This document shows positions 33,206-42,220 of a DNA stretch of 64,000 nucleotides, piece after piece; the first letter of the stretch is position 1, and every line of letters begins with the position of its first letter. Both the position numbers and the translations under genes were made by a program. The stretch comes from Burkholderia sp. Bp9142 (lineage in GTDB: Bacteria > Pseudomonadota > Gammaproteobacteria > Burkholderiales > Burkholderiaceae): assembly GCF_003853415.1 (NCBI RefSeq), contig NZ_QTPP01000025.1:49056-113055 (forward strand), in the 5' to 3' direction. The notes under the pieces were generated by a model. The model did not search any database and was not told the origin of the DNA. It was given only the letters and a program-made list of their open reading frames with translations.

Positions 33206-34576
33206 TCAGCTGCCGCGCGTCGCCTTCAGCGACACCGGTGCGGCACCGCCTTCAGTGGCCACCTCTGACCCGGACGCAGGACTCTCGATCCGCTCGAGCC
33301 TGCCGACGATGAAGAGATACGAGAACGCGCCCAGCAGCGAGAGCGCCCCGACATACGTGAGCGCGACTTCGAACGTGCCGGTGCGCTTGATCATCCAGCC
33401 GATCGCAAGCGGCGTGACGATGCTCGCGAGGTTGCCGCACAAATTGAAGATGCCGCCGCTGATCCCCATCGCGTGCTTCGGCGACACATCGCCGACGATG
33501 CACCACCCGAGGTTGCCGACGCCTTTCGCGAAGAACGCGACGGACATCACCAGGATGACGATCGTGGTCGAGTGCACGTAGTTCGCGGCGACGATCGTGC
33601 TGGACAGCACGAGACCGCTGATGATCGGCGTCTTGCGCGCGGCGGTGAGGCTGAAGCCGCGCTTGAGCATCCAGTCGGACCACAGCCCGCCGATCAGGCC
33701 GCCGACGCACCCGGCGATCGCGGGCACCGATGCGACGAGCCCGACCTTGAGGATCGACATGCCCTTCGCTTCGATCAGGTAGGTCGGAAACCAGGTGAGG
33801 AAGAACCACGTGATCGACGTAAGGCAGAACTGGCCGATATAGACGCCGATCATCATCCGGTTGGCCGCGATCGCGCCGGCCTCGCGCCATTTGAACGGCC
33901 GCGGGCTGTCGCCCATCGTCGGCAGTCCGCCGCCGGACGCGATGTAGTCGAGCTCCGCCGCATTCACGCGGTGGTCGCGCTGCGGCTCCCGTACCGACTT
34001 CAGCCACCAGAGCCCGATCAGCACCCCGAGCGCCCCCGTCGTGAAGAACACGTAGTGCCAGCCCCAGCGGCTGACGGTATAGGTCATCACCGGCGTGAAC
34101 ACGGCCAGCGCGAAATACTGCGCGAGCTGGAAGATCGACGTGGCGAGCCCGCGCTCCGCGTTCGGAAACCACATCACCGTGAGTCGGCTGTTGCACGGGA
34201 ACGCCGGCGACTCGGCCACCCCCATCAGGAATCGCAGCGCGAACAACGCGGCGAATGCGGACGCGAACAGGTGAACGTAGCCCTGCAGGAACGTGAGCGC
34301 CGACCACGCGATCAGGCTCGCGCCGAGCACGAGCCGTGCGCCGAAACGATCGAGGATCAGCCCGCCCGGAATCTGCAGCGCGGTGTAGGCCCAGCCGAAC
34401 GCCGAGAATGCGATCCCCATCGTCAGCGCGTCGAAGCCCAGTTCGTGACGCATCCTGGGCGCCGCAATGGACAACGTCGCACGGTCGACGTAGTTGAATA
34501 CCGTGACGATGAAGATCATCGCGAGGATGAACCATCGGACGTTGGTTCGCCTGCCGGCGCGCGGGTCGGTTGCCAC
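33206..34576 (-). CDS. MFS transporter, anion:cation symporter (sugar acid) family
   Basis: A 456-residue major facilitator protein with twelve predicted helices. It shows the ACS-family traits shared with glucarate and galactonate porters: FNYVDRATLSIAAP in helix 1, QIPGGLILDRFGAR after helix 2, and ESPAFPCNSRL before helix 5. It probably imports the hexaric or hexonic acid used by the dehydratase encoded downstream. It is the first gene of the operon; the tandem palindromic operator (34630-34674) lies 54 bases upstream of its start codon. Confidence 0.9.
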   Translation of the reverse strand: MATDPRAGRRTNVRWFILAMIFIVTVFNYVDRATLSIAAPRMRHELGFDALTMGIAFSAFGWAYTALQIPGGLILDRFGARLVLGASLIAWSALTFLQGYVHLFASAFAALFALRFLMGVAESPAFPCNSRLTVMWFPNAERGLATSIFQLAQYFALAVFTPVMTYTVSRWGWHYVFFTTGALGVLIGLWWLKSVREPQRDHRVNAAELDYIASGGGLPTMGDSPRPFKWREAGAIAANRMMIGVYIGQFCLTSITWFFLTWFPTYLIEAKGMSILKVGLVASVPAIAGCVGGLIGGLWSDWMLKRGFSLTAARKTPIISGLVLSSTIVAANYVHSTTIVILVMSVAFFAKGVGNLGWCIVGDVSPKHAMGISGGIFNLCGNLASIVTPLAIGWMIKRTGTFEVALTYVGALSLLGAFSYLFIVGRLERIESPASGSEVATEGGAAPVSLKATRGS

Positions 34577-34629
34577 TGTCGTCTCCTTGATGTGCGATGC
34601 ATCCCGTGTCGGTGAACAGGATCATACAA

Positions 34630-34643
34630 TGATTGCGCAATCA
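34630..34643. promoter_or_regulatory. Palindromic operator, copy 1
   Basis: Perfect 14-base palindrome TGATTGCGCAATCA between the transporter and LacI genes. Its central CG dyad is typical for LacI/GalR-family operators. The centre is 27 bases from that of copy 2. Confidence 0.75.
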
Positions 34644-34652
34644 CTCAAGGGC

Positions 34653-34674
34653 ATGATGATTGCGCAATCATCAT
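34653..34674. promoter_or_regulatory. Palindromic operator, copy 2
   Basis: Perfect 22-base palindrome whose inner 14 bases (34657-34670) are identical to copy 1 and whose arms extend with ATGA/TCAT. Tandem copies suggest cooperative binding of two LacI-type dimers controlling both divergent genes. Confidence 0.78.
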
Positions 34675-34809
34675 CGTTTACACCGACGTCGGGACCCGCG
34701 AGTTCCGGCCCCATTCCCGGCGACGACCGGCTTCATGCTCTAATGCCGATCTGGTGCCGGGCCCCGCCCGCCGTACCGGACGACATGGAAACCGCCCAAC
34801 GCAGGACGC

Positions 34810-35862
34810 ATGGAGATGGCAAGAAAGAACGAAAGCCGGTCGGCCGCCGCCGCAGCAACAAGTGGAAGCGTGACGCTGATCGACGTGGCGCGGGTCGCGG
34901 GCGTCGCGCCGATGACCGTGTCGCGTGCGCTCAATCGTCCGGAGCTGGTTCGCAGCGACACGCAGAAGAAGGTGCTCGATGCCGTTCGCGCGACCGGCTA
35001 CGTGCCGAACCTGCTCGCCGGCGGCCTCGCGAGCAATCGAAGCCGGCTCGTGGCGATCCTGCTGCCGACGATCGCGAACTCGATCTTCGCCGACACGGTG
35101 CAGGCCATCATGGACGGCCTCTCGACGTCGGGGTACCAGACGCTGCTCGGCCTGACCGCCTATTCGAAGGCGCGCGAAGAGGCGCTGGTCGAAGCGCTTC
35201 TCGGGCGAAGGCCCGACGGCATCGTGCTGGCGGGCACAAGCCATACGAGGGCGACGATCAAGCGGCTGTCGAAAGCGAACATTCCCGTCGTCGAAATCTG
35301 GGACCTGACCGATAAACCGATCGACATGATGATCGGGTTCTCGCACGAACAGGTCGGCACCGAAGTGGCGCGCCATCTGGTCGGCAAGGGATACAAGCGC
35401 TTCGGCATCGTCTCGGTCGACGATCCACGCGGCTTGCGCCGGTGCGAAAGCCTGAAGCGCGAGCTGGCGCGGCAAGGCATCGCGCCGCCCGCCTTCGAAA
35501 TCCTGCCGGCGCCCGCGACCTTGCAGGCGGGCCGCGAGGGTCTCGGCCGGATGCTGGCCGCGGCATCGCCGGACGTGGTCGTCTGCAGCTCGGACACGCT
35601 CGCGCAAGGCGTGCTGGCGGAAGCCGCCAGTCGACGGCTCGACGTGCCGCGCGACCTTGCGGTGATGGGTTTCGGCGATCTGTCGACCGCCGCGCACGTC
35701 TACCCGTCGTTGTCGACGGTGCGCGTCGACGGCAGGACGATCGGCATGAAGACGGCCGAGGCCCTGCTCGCGCGCTTCGCGGCGGATTCAAGGCCCGATG
35801 CGCCGAAGAGCAAGGTACGCATCGATACGGGTTTCACGATCATCGATCGGGACAGCGCGTGA
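34810..35862 (+). CDS. LacI/GalR-family transcriptional regulator (GntR-like)
   Basis: A 350-residue repressor. The N-terminal helix-turn-helix VTLIDVARVAGVAPMTVSRALN is followed by the hinge and a periplasmic-binding-protein-like domain (SRLVAILLPTIANSIFADTVQAIMDGL). The wording is close to gluconate-type regulators of sugar acid genes. Starts at 34810 and 34816 are both in frame. It is divergent from the dehydratase/transporter operon and shares the intergenic region with two identical palindromes, so autoregulation and control of the sugar acid operon by its acid inducer is likely. Confidence 0.92.
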   Translation: MEMARKNESRSAAAAATSGSVTLIDVARVAGVAPMTVSRALNRPELVRSDTQKKVLDAVRATGYVPNLLAGGLASNRSRLVAILLPTIANSIFADTVQAIMDGLSTSGYQTLLGLTAYSKAREEALVEALLGRRPDGIVLAGTSHTRATIKRLSKANIPVVEIWDLTDKPIDMMIGFSHEQVGTEVARHLVGKGYKRFGIVSVDDPRGLRRCESLKRELARQGIAPPAFEILPAPATLQAGREGLGRMLAAASPDVVVCSSDTLAQGVLAEAASRRLDVPRDLAVMGFGDLSTAAHVYPSLSTVRVDGRTIGMKTAEALLARFAADSRPDAPKSKVRIDTGFTIIDRDSA

Positions 35863-35923
35863 TACGCGTGGACGGCCGACGAGAAACGCTTCGCGTCGGC
35901 GCGGCGCGCATTCGGTCACCCCA

Positions 35924-36030
35924 TTTGAAGAACGCAATGGCAACCGCAGCCGGCGCGTCGATCGCCTGCCCGGTGTCGGACACCCTGCCCGTGACGGTGT
36001 CCACTTCGAATACATTGACCGTGCCGGCTA
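35924..36030 (-). pseudogene. Remnant of lactonase-family (6-phosphogluconolactonase-like) C terminus
   Basis: In one minus-strand frame about 30 residues read TVNVFEVDTVTGRVSDTGQA followed by IDAPAAVAIAFFK. This is the repeating end of a beta-propeller lactonase (typical pattern VFxIDxxTGxLxxTGQ...P..V.F). Flanking sequence on both sides has no lactonase likeness and no proper start exists, so only a decayed 3' piece remains. It sits beside the sugar acid operon, where a lactonase would make sense. Confidence 0.45.
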
Positions 36031-36196
36031 CACGCTCAACGGGACGGAATACTCGGGTATTGCGGTGACGCCTGGCGCGACCGCCCGGCATCATCGTCGG
36101 GCTCACGCACACGTTCTGAGCAGGTGGTGTCCCGGGTGACGAGGTGGTGTGTGGGCAGTGGAGACCTGAACACCCCGCGATCACGATATCGATTCT

Positions 36197-37234
36197 TCAA
36201 GCCGCCAGCCCCGCCGACGAAGCCCCCTGGGCATCCGGATTGAACCGTGTCAGGCAGTTCAGATCGAGCGCGCGAATCTGCTCGGTCATGAAGTCGACGA
36301 AGATGCGAATCCGCGTCGGAAGATGTTGCCGGCTCAGATAGCAGATGTAGTGGCCGCGATCCTCCGGCACATGCTTCGCCAGCGCGACGACGAGTTCGTT
36401 CGACGCGAGATGGTCGCGGATCTGGTAGCCGGCCATCTGCGCGATGCCCGATCCGTTCAGCACCGCTTGCAACACCAGGTCCGCGTCGTTGAACGTGAGG
36501 CGGGACGTCGGCAGGTATTTTTGCACCTGGCCATCGACATTGAATTCCCATTCGAACACGCGGCCGCTCGCAAAACGGAAATTGATGCACTCGTGCCGGT
36601 CCAGATCCTCGAGGCTTTGCGGGAGCCCGTGCCTCGCCACATACGACGGTGCCGCGCAAAGCGCCATCTGCATCGGAATCAGTTGCCGCGCAATGATGCT
36701 GGAGTCCTCGATGCGACCATTGCGGAACGATACGTCGATCCGTTCCGACACCAGGTCGATCGGCCGGTCGTCGAGCAGCAGATCGAAGACGATCTCGGGG
36801 TAAGCCTGCGCAAACGTTTCCAGCAGCGGCGCGACGATTTTCCTGCCGAACCCCACTGCCGAGCTGATGCGGATCAGGCCGCGCGGCGGCCCCTGCCGCA
36901 GTTCCAGCATGTCGTTCATGGCCTCCACGATCTGCGCGACGCCCTGGTGGCAGTTCTCGAAGAATTGCTGGCCTTCGCACGTCAGTTCGGTCATGCGCGT
37001 GGTCCGCTGGAACAGCCGCGTACTCAACTGCGCCTCGAGCTTCTGGACGCTCCGGCTCACGGCCGGCCGGCCGACGCCGAGAAGCTCGGCGGCTTTGGTG
37101 AAGCTGCCCTCGCTCGCCACCGCGACGAACGCAAGGATGCCCGCGTAGCTCGCACCGAAGCTCGCCGAGAGTGCATCGGCACGACCGGCCAGGTCGCGAC
37201 GAACACCGTGCGCCGCTGTATCCGATTGATTCAT
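36197..37234 (-). CDS. LysR-family transcriptional regulator
   Basis: A 345-residue LysR protein with a 26-residue N-terminal extension before the winged helix (FVAVASEGSFTKAAELLGVGRPAVSRSVQKLE arranged over residues about 35-66). The effector domain ends in an unusual tail NPDAQGASSAGLAA. Start at 37234 is chosen because GGGGAAGCGGAA stands upstream; in-frame ATGs at 37252 and 37261 are alternatives. It lies between the lactonase remnant and a convergent-free NmrA-like gene on the same strand. Target unknown; the gene for the NAD(P)-binding protein 82 bases upstream is one possibility. Confidence 0.88.
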   Translation of the reverse strand: MNQSDTAAHGVRRDLAGRADALSASFGASYAGILAFVAVASEGSFTKAAELLGVGRPAVSRSVQKLEAQLSTRLFQRTTRMTELTCEGQQFFENCHQGVAQIVEAMNDMLELRQGPPRGLIRISSAVGFGRKIVAPLLETFAQAYPEIVFDLLLDDRPIDLVSERIDVSFRNGRIEDSSIIARQLIPMQMALCAAPSYVARHGLPQSLEDLDRHECINFRFASGRVFEWEFNVDGQVQKYLPTSRLTFNDADLVLQAVLNGSGIAQMAGYQIRDHLASNELVVALAKHVPEDRGHYICYLSRQHLPTRIRIFVDFMTEQIRALDLNCLTRFNPDAQGASSAGLAA

Positions 37235-37316
37235 TTCCGCTTCCCCAGACATGCCGCTCATTCCGATTGCCCGTCGCCGGCCTGCGCCGGCGAACCGCCA
37301 CACGTGTGAACGCCAA

Positions 37317-38060
37317 TCAGCTTCTTGCGAGCCACTGGTCGAGACCGATGCGGCCAAGCCGCGCAGGACCGAGCGGCACCAGCGATTTCTCCTCGACGAG
37401 GCCGCCGTAGTAGCGGGCGTCACGATCGGTCACGACCGCACGCGTGTCGCCGACCGACTTCAGATAGCGCGCGACGATCTCCGCGAACGGTGCGCGATCC
37501 GGGCCCGCGATCTCGATCGTGCCGTTCTGCGGCCCGGCGAGCGCGATCTGCGCGACGAGCGCCGACACGTCTTCGGCGGCGATCGGCTGAAACAGTCCGT
37601 CGCCAATGCGAACCGTGCCGCCCTCCGTGCCGAAATCCGCGATGCCGCCGATGAACTCCATGAATTGCGTCGCGCGCACGATCGTGTACGGCACGCCCGC
37701 CGCCTCGATCGCCTGTTCCTGCGCGACCTTGGCCGCGAAATAGCCGTTCTCCGGCATGCGGTCGCAGCCGACGATCGACAGCGCGACGTGATGGCGCACG
37801 CCCGCGGCGACTTCGGCCTTGCCGAGGTTGCGTGCCGACGTGCGGAAGAAGTCCAGCACCGCCTGCGGTTCCCATGACGGCGCATTCGCCACGTCCACGA
37901 CGACGTCCGCGTCCGTCAATGCATGGGTCAGGCCTTCGCCAGTGATGGTATTGACGCCGGTGCGCGGCGACGCGGCAAGCGCCTGATGACCCGCTTCGCC
38001 GAGCAGCGTGACGACACGCGAGCCGATCAGGCCCGAACCGCCGATGACAACGATCTTCAT
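37317..38060 (-). CDS. NmrA-like atypical SDR, NAD(P)-binding protein
   Basis: A 247-residue protein with the dinucleotide motif VIGGSGLIGSRVV at the N terminus and the atypical SDR pattern of NmrA/QOR2-like proteins (ALSIVGCDRMPENGYFAAKVAQEQAIEAAGVPYTIVRATQFMEF). These proteins act as redox sensors or quinone/ketone reductases. Its ATG at 38060 faces away from the MocR-type regulator at 38258 across a 197-base region. MocR-type proteins often control the divergent gene, so this one may be its target. Confidence 0.85.
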   Translation of the reverse strand: MKIVVIGGSGLIGSRVVTLLGEAGHQALAASPRTGVNTITGEGLTHALTDADVVVDVANAPSWEPQAVLDFFRTSARNLGKAEVAAGVRHHVALSIVGCDRMPENGYFAAKVAQEQAIEAAGVPYTIVRATQFMEFIGGIADFGTEGGTVRIGDGLFQPIAAEDVSALVAQIALAGPQNGTIEIAGPDRAPFAEIVARYLKSVGDTRAVVTDRDARYYGGLVEEKSLVPLGPARLGRIGLDQWLARS

Positions 38061-38257
38061 CACACAATCTCCTGACGAATGGATTGCATTTGAATGCGGA
38101 GGTACGCGACGACGGGTGCCGCATCCGATGAAGCCGGTCATGACCGTCGCATCGCGTGGCGCAATTGTGGAAGAATCATGTCCTATCCAGAAGTGCCAAG
38201 AATCGTCGATCGGACTGGTCCATACCATGTCCCCTCCCCATTTCCCACGAGGCCGTG

Positions 38258-39757
38258 ATGCCCGAGCAAACGCACACGCTGACCATCGAGATCGACCGGC
38301 AGCAGCAGTTGCCGATCTATCTGCAGATTTGCGAGCGGTTCAGAACCGCGATCGCCGCGGGTCATCTGCGTCCCGGAGACCGCGTGCCCGCGTTGCGCGG
38401 TCTCGCGACGCAATTGAACACGGCGCGCGGCACCGTCGAACAGGCGTACACGATCCTGGTCGACGAGGGATATCTGCAAATGCGCGGCGCGGCAGGCACC
38501 TTCGTATCGCCCTCCCTGCCGAAATCGGTGACACGGCCGCCGCCCGAGCGCGCCGACGACGCCGGCATGTTCCAGACGTCGGGCATGCCGCACGACAGTC
38601 AGCCTCCGCGGCGACCGCAGCCGATCGCCGTCGCGATGAGCGGCGAGCCGCGCCCGTTGCAGCCCGGGCTTCCCGCATTCGACGCATTTCCGCGCAAGGT
38701 ATGGCACCGGCTCGTTTCGCAGCGCGCGAGCAGTGGCGACCGCGCACTGCTGGGTTATCCGAATCCGGCCGGTTACCGGCCGCTGCGCGAACACATCGCA
38801 ACCTACCTGGCGCTGTCGCGCGGCGTTACCTGCATGCCGGAACAGGTGTTCATCACAAGTGGCTACCGCGCAACGCTGGAACTCGTGCTGCGCAGCCTCG
38901 CGCGTCCGAACGACCGCGTGTGGTTCGAGGATCCCGGCTATCTGCTCGCACGCAGTTTCCTGTCCGAGACTGGCGTGCAACTCGTACCGGTGCCGGTGGA
39001 CACCGAAGGGATCGACGTCGAGCGCGGCATGCAACTGGATTCGCAGGCACGCTTCGCGCTGGTGACGCCATCGCATCAGAGCCCGCTCGGGCACACGCTG
39101 TCGCTTGCCCGACGCATCGCACTGCTGGATTGGGCCGAAAAAACGTCGGGCTGGATCGTCGAGGACGACTACGACAGCGAGTTTCGCTATGTCGGCCGCC
39201 CGCTGCAGGCGCTGAAGAATCTCGACCGGCGGGATCGCGTCATCTATTGCAGTACCTTCAGCAAGGCGATGTACCCCGGCTTGCGGCTCGCGTACACGGT
39301 CGTGCCGGAGCGCGCGGTGGAGCGCGTCGAACGCGTGGCATGCAGCATGAATGCCGGCTCGCCGACCCTGTTGCAGGCGGCCCTGGCGGACTTCATCGAG
39401 CAGGGGCACTTTGCCCGGCATCTGAAGCGGATGCGTACGCTGTACGGCGAACGACGCATGCTGATCGTGCACGCATTGCGGCAGGCGTTCGGCGCGCGGC
39501 TGATCGTCGAATTGCCGCCTGGCGGCATCCAGTTCGCCGTGAGGTTTGCTGACGGGCCCGGAGGGCCGGTCGACGACGTCGCCGTCGCGGCGCGCGCCCG
39601 CGACGCGGGACTCGCGGTCCTGCCGCTTTCGATCTGGTATACGAACAACCTCACACCGCAAACGCCGCGCGGCCTCATCATCGGGTTCGCGAACATCGCC
39701 GATGCCGACGAAGCGCACCGTCTCGCGCAAACGCTGCGGGCCTGCCTGGACCGCTGA
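38258..39757 (+). CDS. MocR/PdxR-type regulator (GntR HTH fused to aminotransferase domain)
   Basis: A 499-residue fusion. Residues 1-90 form a GntR winged helix (LPIYLQICERFRTAIAAGHLRPGDRVPALRGLA, in pieces, then GTVEQAYTILVDEGYL). Residues from about 140 on are a fold-type I aminotransferase-like domain with the PLP lysine in CSTFSKAMYPGLRLAY. Such proteins sense PLP or amino acid-PLP adducts and regulate vitamin B6, GABA or taurine genes. ATG 38258 is preceded by CACGAGG. The divergent NmrA-like gene is the nearest candidate target. Function in vivo not determined here. Confidence 0.9.
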   Translation: MPEQTHTLTIEIDRQQQLPIYLQICERFRTAIAAGHLRPGDRVPALRGLATQLNTARGTVEQAYTILVDEGYLQMRGAAGTFVSPSLPKSVTRPPPERADDAGMFQTSGMPHDSQPPRRPQPIAVAMSGEPRPLQPGLPAFDAFPRKVWHRLVSQRASSGDRALLGYPNPAGYRPLREHIATYLALSRGVTCMPEQVFITSGYRATLELVLRSLARPNDRVWFEDPGYLLARSFLSETGVQLVPVPVDTEGIDVERGMQLDSQARFALVTPSHQSPLGHTLSLARRIALLDWAEKTSGWIVEDDYDSEFRYVGRPLQALKNLDRRDRVIYCSTFSKAMYPGLRLAYTVVPERAVERVERVACSMNAGSPTLLQAALADFIEQGHFARHLKRMRTLYGERRMLIVHALRQAFGARLIVELPPGGIQFAVRFADGPGGPVDDVAVAARARDAGLAVLPLSIWYTNNLTPQTPRGLIIGFANIADADEAHRLAQTLRACLDR

Positions 39758-40125
39758 CGCGCGGCACGCCGCAACTGCGTGCGCCAGTGCGCACCGGCAA
39801 CCGGCGCCGCCGGGCGACGCGCGGGAATGCGTCGCGGCGGCCATCGTGCCTGAGTCCGGATTGGTGTCCAACGGGAAACATACAATCGCCCTGGACGACC
39901 ATACCGGCGCCATTTGTGCTCCTCTAGCATGGAGGCGTCTTTCTCCCGTAGACGAACCAGCATCGGGCCGCACCGGAAGATCGTCGCATTCTTCACACGA
40001 TCGTTCGTTCCCCCCTCATTGCTTGAAGACGCCCTCTGCCCGGGCTGTGCAGCCCCCCGTCGCAAGACGCTTCGACGAATGAATGGCCGAGGGTCGGAGC
40101 GCATCGTAGAACTCGAGCGTGCATC
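39758..40125. other. Intergenic region before first ohr gene
   Basis: 368 bases with no gene I can support. Presumably it holds the ohr promoter. No OhrR-type AT-rich inverted repeat was clear by eye. Confidence 0.4.
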
Positions 40126-40626
40126 ATGGATGACAAGAAGCTTCAGGCCCCTTCGCTCTCCCTCCTCGACAGGTATCGGGGCCGGGATTTTCAGCCTCTT
40201 TATACAACGAGCGTCACCGTGACCGGTGGCGAGACAGGACACGGCCGCGCATCCGGCGTGGTCCGCTCGGACGATGGAAATCTCGCCGTCGATCTGCGCC
40301 TGCCCACCGAGTTCGGCGGGCCCGGCAACGGAACCAATCCTGAGCAGTTGTTCGCGGCGGGCTTCGCCGCGTGCTTCCACGGTGCGCTGAACCTGCTCGA
40401 GAAACGCGCCGAAATGGAGATCAACGATACGGTCGTGGAGGTGCAGGTTTCGTTCGGTCGCGATCCCATGGACGGAGGCTATGCATTGCTTGTCGATGTC
40501 CGGGTCCGGATGCCCGGTATCGATCGCAACATCGCGGAAGAGATGGTTCGAACCGCGGAGCGCTTGTGTCCGTATGCAAAGATGGCCAGACAAGGCACCG
40601 TCAATATCGTGACCGTCGTTGACTGA
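40126..40626 (+). CDS. ohr: Organic hydroperoxide resistance protein, Ohr/OsmC family (copy 1)
   Basis: A 166-residue Ohr peroxidase. The two redox cysteines are Cys83 (AACFHGAL) and Cys148 (RLCPYAKM), and the catalytic Arg is in GHGRASG. It reduces organic peroxides using lipoyl-dihydro proteins. It is about 20 residues longer at the N terminus than classic Ohr. A second copy of identical length lies at 55003-55503; counting by eye, 110 of 166 positions are identical. No ohrR gene is adjacent. It stands alone, between the MocR regulator and the convergent NADH dehydrogenase gene. Confidence 0.92.
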   Translation: MDDKKLQAPSLSLLDRYRGRDFQPLYTTSVTVTGGETGHGRASGVVRSDDGNLAVDLRLPTEFGGPGNGTNPEQLFAAGFAACFHGALNLLEKRAEMEINDTVVEVQVSFGRDPMDGGYALLVDVRVRMPGIDRNIAEEMVRTAERLCPYAKMARQGTVNIVTVVD

Positions 40627-40742
40627 CTCACCGCCTGTCGCGCGGCAGCGACGTCGTACCCGTCGATAGGGTTCGGTGCCGCCGCCGCGTGCGCGACTGC
40701 CCCCGTCGCGCATCGCGCGACACCTGCAGGGGCGCCGACAGG

Positions 40743-41951
40743 TCAGTCGAACGAGGCCTGCGGATTGCCTGCTGCCAGCGCCTCGGCGCGATTCGGCGCC
40801 GGCGGATAGATCCACTGCGTGTTGATCATTTGCTTGCGCGCCTTTCCTTCCGCATGCGTCAGCTTGATCTCACGGTCCCAGCCTTCCGAGTAGACAGCGC
40901 CCCATTCGCCCAGGTCGACGCATGTCGCATAGAACGGCTGCGTATACGTCAGCGTCGGCCCGCCGATCAGATCCGCGGCGACGTTGTGCCCGCCGAATTG
41001 CCCCATCACGATAGCGTGCTGGCACGACATCAATGCATAGTGCCCTTCGTCATCGCTCCGTGCTCGTGCCACATCGCCCGCGACGAACACGTGCGGCGCT
41101 TCGGCAACACGCAGGTCAGGCGTGACCTCGACACGTCCGAGCGGGTCGAGATGCGAGGAGACTTGCGCCGTCAGCGGGCTGGCATGCATGCCGCCTGCCC
41201 AGATCACGGTCATGGCTTCGATATGCGTGCCCGACGCGGTGCGAACGCCGTCCGCCCCTACCGACACGACGCGCGATCCGAGTACGGTCTCGATGCCCTG
41301 CGAGTCGAAGGCTTCAGCGACGCAAGGCCGAGGATTGGGGCCGAGATCGGGGCCGATGTCGGCCTGCGCGCCGATCACGACAACGCGAATTGCCGCGTCC
41401 GGACCGAACCGCTCGCGCAATCGCTTGGGCAACTCGGTGGCGACCTCGATACCCGTAAAGCCGCAGCCAACCACTGCGACGGTATTGCGTGCCGGCGAAT
41501 CCGGCAGTTTCGCCAGCGCCGCGAAGTGCTCATCGAGCACGACCGCATCCTCGATACGATCGACCGAGAACGCGTGCTCCGCCAGCCCCGGCAACGGCGG
41601 CCTGCTCAACTTGCTGCCGCTGGTCAACAACAGCCTGTCATACGCGAGCAAACGCTTTTGACCGCTGGCGCAAGTCACGCTCACCGTCTTCTCCTGAACG
41701 GCAATCTTGTCGACACTACCCTCGAGGAACTTCACGCCGACGGCGTCGAGCAGCGGCAGCAGCGGCGCGGCCATTCGCTGCGGTTCGCTTTCGTATAACC
41801 GCGGCCGGATCTGCAATTCCGGTTTCGGTGAGATCAGCGTGATTTCAACGTCGCTGCTCGTCACACCGGCGCCATCCAGCACGCGAGCTGCGCCCAGTGC
41901 GCCCCACACGCCGGCGAAACCGGCACCCACTATCAAGATTTTCTGCGACAT
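40743..41951 (-). CDS. Type II NADH dehydrogenase (NDH-2-like FAD oxidoreductase)
   Basis: A 402-residue two-dinucleotide-domain flavoprotein. FAD motif ILIVGAGFAGVWGALG (residues 5-20), NADH motif VAVVGCGFTGIEVATEL, and the late FAD motif HVFVAGDVARA. The C terminus lacks a long membrane anchor, so attachment would be by a short amphipathic helix. NDH-2 passes electrons from NADH to quinone without pumping protons. It is a single gene between convergent ohr and divergent bestrophin genes. Alternative: a related nitrite/ferredoxin reductase-like disulfide oxidoreductase. Confidence 0.85.
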   Translation of the reverse strand: MSQKILIVGAGFAGVWGALGAARVLDGAGVTSSDVEITLISPKPELQIRPRLYESEPQRMAAPLLPLLDAVGVKFLEGSVDKIAVQEKTVSVTCASGQKRLLAYDRLLLTSGSKLSRPPLPGLAEHAFSVDRIEDAVVLDEHFAALAKLPDSPARNTVAVVGCGFTGIEVATELPKRLRERFGPDAAIRVVVIGAQADIGPDLGPNPRPCVAEAFDSQGIETVLGSRVVSVGADGVRTASGTHIEAMTVIWAGGMHASPLTAQVSSHLDPLGRVEVTPDLRVAEAPHVFVAGDVARARSDDEGHYALMSCQHAIVMGQFGGHNVAADLIGGPTLTYTQPFYATCVDLGEWGAVYSEGWDREIKLTHAEGKARKQMINTQWIYPPAPNRAEALAAGNPQASFD

Positions 41952-42220
41952 GATGATTGCCCTCGGTTGGAAAATTGCGATGTCGACGGATGCCGGCTAC
42001 AAGCCAGACAGGCAAAACGAAAACGTCGTCGCGCGAAGTCATCGTAGGTTGACGCAGCATTGCGCAGTAGATCCGCACGTGTGCTCACGATGTTGCCTCT
42101 TCGACACCAATCGATCACGTCCCGGCCGATTCGATCGCAGGCATGATGCGTGACGCAAGATCGCGCGTGACCCAAGCGCCCTGTTCGTCACCCACCTGAG
42201 TTATCGACGAGGCAAATAAA

